64,000 nt of DNA from NCBI RefSeq assembly GCF_001640805.2, contig NC_066855.1, forward strand, positions 4,218,037 through 4,282,036, given 5' to 3'. Positions 62,604 to 64,000 of this stretch are shown one piece after another. The notes beneath the pieces were generated by a model. That model did no database searches and was not told the DNA's origin. It worked only from the letters and a program-made list of their open reading frames with translations. How positions within the stretch are numbered: position 1 is the first letter of the stretch; every line of letters begins with the position of its first letter. The DNA is from Lates calcarifer. Taxonomy: Eukaryota > Chordata > Actinopteri > Centropomidae. The translations under genes and the position numbers were made by a program.

Positions 62604-63265
62604 GTATAGTAAGGCATCACAAATGGTCAAAAAATGTTAAATATTCGGGTTCAGCTGTAATGTTGAATATTTATGTGTTTTCATGGTTAAACTGTTGCTG
62701 AGGAATAGGTAGGAGTGTATTGATCATTTTCCTTTGTATGTTTCTCTTTGATTTCCTCCAGGTGTCACCACTTTGTCCACGACATCGTCCACGATCGCAG
62801 AGACATGGTCCATGATCGGAGAGACATTGTTGAGGATGAGGGAGATATCGTCCACGATCAAAGACATTGTCGATGATTCGCAGAGACCTTGTCAAAGATG
62901 AGAGAGACGTTGTCCATGATCAGAGACATTGTCCCATGCTTCGTAGAGACCTTGCGATAGAATCGGCGGAGACGGGGGTCACCGATTTGACGGCACTGCC
63001 CGCGATCATGGAGATATTGTCGATGATCACAGAGACACCGTCTATGATCTCAGAGACATCGTCCACAATCACAAAGACATTGTCTGTGATCACAGAGACT
63101 TTGTCCATAATCTCAGAGACATTGTCCGCGATCACAGAGACGTAGTCCACGATCACAGAGAGCTATCGTGCAATGAGGAAATTCTTTGAGACCAGGACAG
63201 AGGCCTTCAGGTAATTCACAAACAACTTTACATCAACTGTCCAACACAGAGCACTGACATTAAAC
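61131..63265 (+). repeat. three tandem ~750-bp units, each with an internal 21-bp minisatellite
   Basis: Units start near 61131, 61880 and 62639 ('aaatgttcgg' or 'aaatattcgg'). Landmark spacing is 749 and about 757 bp, and copies look nearly identical, so the expansion is recent. Each unit has 'tttgatttcctccag' (acceptor-like; at 61254, 62003, 62760), then about 400 bp of degenerate 21-bp repeats on 'cagagacattgtccatgatca', then 'ttctttgagaccaggac'. The 21-bp unit is seven codons and leaves long frames open on both strands. The plus frame reads D-I-V-H-D-H-R heptads, and the minus frame DNVSVIM-like heptads. Copies contain small indels that break the heptad frame. Poly-A tracts (61827-61845 and 62570-62598) sit between units. 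I recognise no protein family. Confidence 0.85.
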
Positions 63266-63539
63266 TGTTTATATTCAGTGGTCAGTAAGTGTTATAATAG
63301 AAGTAATCTGCTATAAAAAAGTAATGTACAATTAGTCTGTATTAATAGAAATAATATAAAAGTAATTAGCAATATCAGAAATAGTATGAAATAAATCACA
63401 GCAGCAAGACATCAAAAAACTGTCAAAAAAAGGTGTCTAGGCCGTATACTTATATTATTTAACAACAAGAGAGCCAACATTTACCAGCATGAGTAGTATT
63501 AGGCAACAGTGGCAAGAAAATCAAATGTTATATAGTATG

Positions 63540-64000
63540 GTGTCATAAACCATAATTAAAAAATGTCATAGTATAGTAAGGTGTCAAAATCCATCAAAAA
63601 TGTCATAGTATAATAAGGCGTCAAAAATGGTCAAGAAATGTCAGAGTATAGTAAGGTGTCAAAATCCATCAAAAAATGTCATCGTATAGAATGTTGTCAA
63701 AAATGGTCAAAAAATGTCAGTATAGAATGTTGTCAAAAATGGTCAAAAATGTCATAGTATAGTAAGGCGTCAAAATCCATCAAAAAATGTCATAGTATAG
63801 TATGGCGTCAAAAACATGAAAAAAGTCATAGTATAGTATGGCATCAAAAATCACCAAAAAAGTCATAGTATAGTATGGCATCAAAAAACATGAAAAAATG
63901 TCATAGTATAGTATGGCGTCAAAAAAGGTCAAAAAATGTCATAGTATAGTATGGCGTCAAAAAACATGAAAAATGTCATAGTATAGTATGGCATCAAAAA
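63540..64000 (+). repeat. ~35-bp tandem array running off the window end
   Basis: More than ten units of about 31-40 bp, built on 'tcatagtatagtatggcgtc' plus 'aaaaa-catgaaaaaatg' or 'aaaatccatcaaaaaatg'. Unit length varies through the A-runs. Later units become more uniform ('agtatggc' replaces 'agtaaggc') toward the window edge. It continues past base 64000. Confidence 0.9.

Noticed and set aside
1..64000. Search for CRISPR arrays, tRNA, rRNA or prokaryote-like operons
   Set aside because: The only regular repeats are microsatellites and the eukaryotic tandem arrays at 60.9-64 kb. Spacers are not unique in the CRISPR manner, and no cloverleaf or rRNA signature was noticed by eye.

Overview
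The window is nuclear DNA from a bony fish, probably a percomorph teleost. The genes are split into many short exons with GT-AG introns. The introns and gaps are AT-rich and full of CA/GT/TA microsatellites. Several dispersed repeats are of the kind common in percomorph genomes, including one with a run like 'ttatgctaagctaa'. All six protein-coding genes have clear vertebrate counterparts. Exon boundaries were placed by eye from splice sites, codon phase and remembered family sequences.

Layout: (1) 1-10.5 kb: tex2 (+), an ER lipid-transfer SMP protein, 11 coding exons. (2) 10.5-17.6 kb: intergenic, with a decayed LINE reverse-transcriptase tail near 13.2-13.6 kb. (3) 17.6-20.3 kb: noxo1 (-), the organizer subunit of NOX1-type NADPH oxidase, 8 coding exons. 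(4) 20.3-30.4 kb: gene-free and rich in dispersed repeats. (5) 30.4-33.9 kb: gid4 (-), substrate receptor of the GID/CTLH ubiquitin ligase, 6 exons. (6) 34.6-37.1 kb: atpaf2 (+), an F1-ATPase assembly chaperone, 8 exons, head-to-head with gid4 across a 662-bp gap. (7) 38.1-48.1 kb: tom1l2 (+), a VHS/GAT endosomal adaptor, 15 coding exons, with a poly(A) signal near 50.63 kb. (8) 55.3-57.1 kb: foxl3 (-), a forkhead factor known in medaka as the germ-cell sex-fate switch, 3 exons. (9) 59.7-64 kb: a CpG-rich first-exon-like island, then a recent ~750-bp tandem amplification. Each ~750-bp unit carries a 21-bp minisatellite flanked by splice-site-like sequence, and a second ~35-bp array runs off the window end.

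The genes do not form one pathway. gid4, atpaf2 and tom1l2 keep the neighbourhood they have on human 17p11.2, so this is a conserved syntenic block. No prokaryotic-type system, CRISPR array, tRNA or rRNA gene was seen. The points most worth checking are single-base frame breaks in tex2 and noxo1, a GC-AG intron in tom1l2, the shared gid4/atpaf2 promoter with a ZNF143-like site, and the amplified exon-like repeat at 60.7-63.3 kb.
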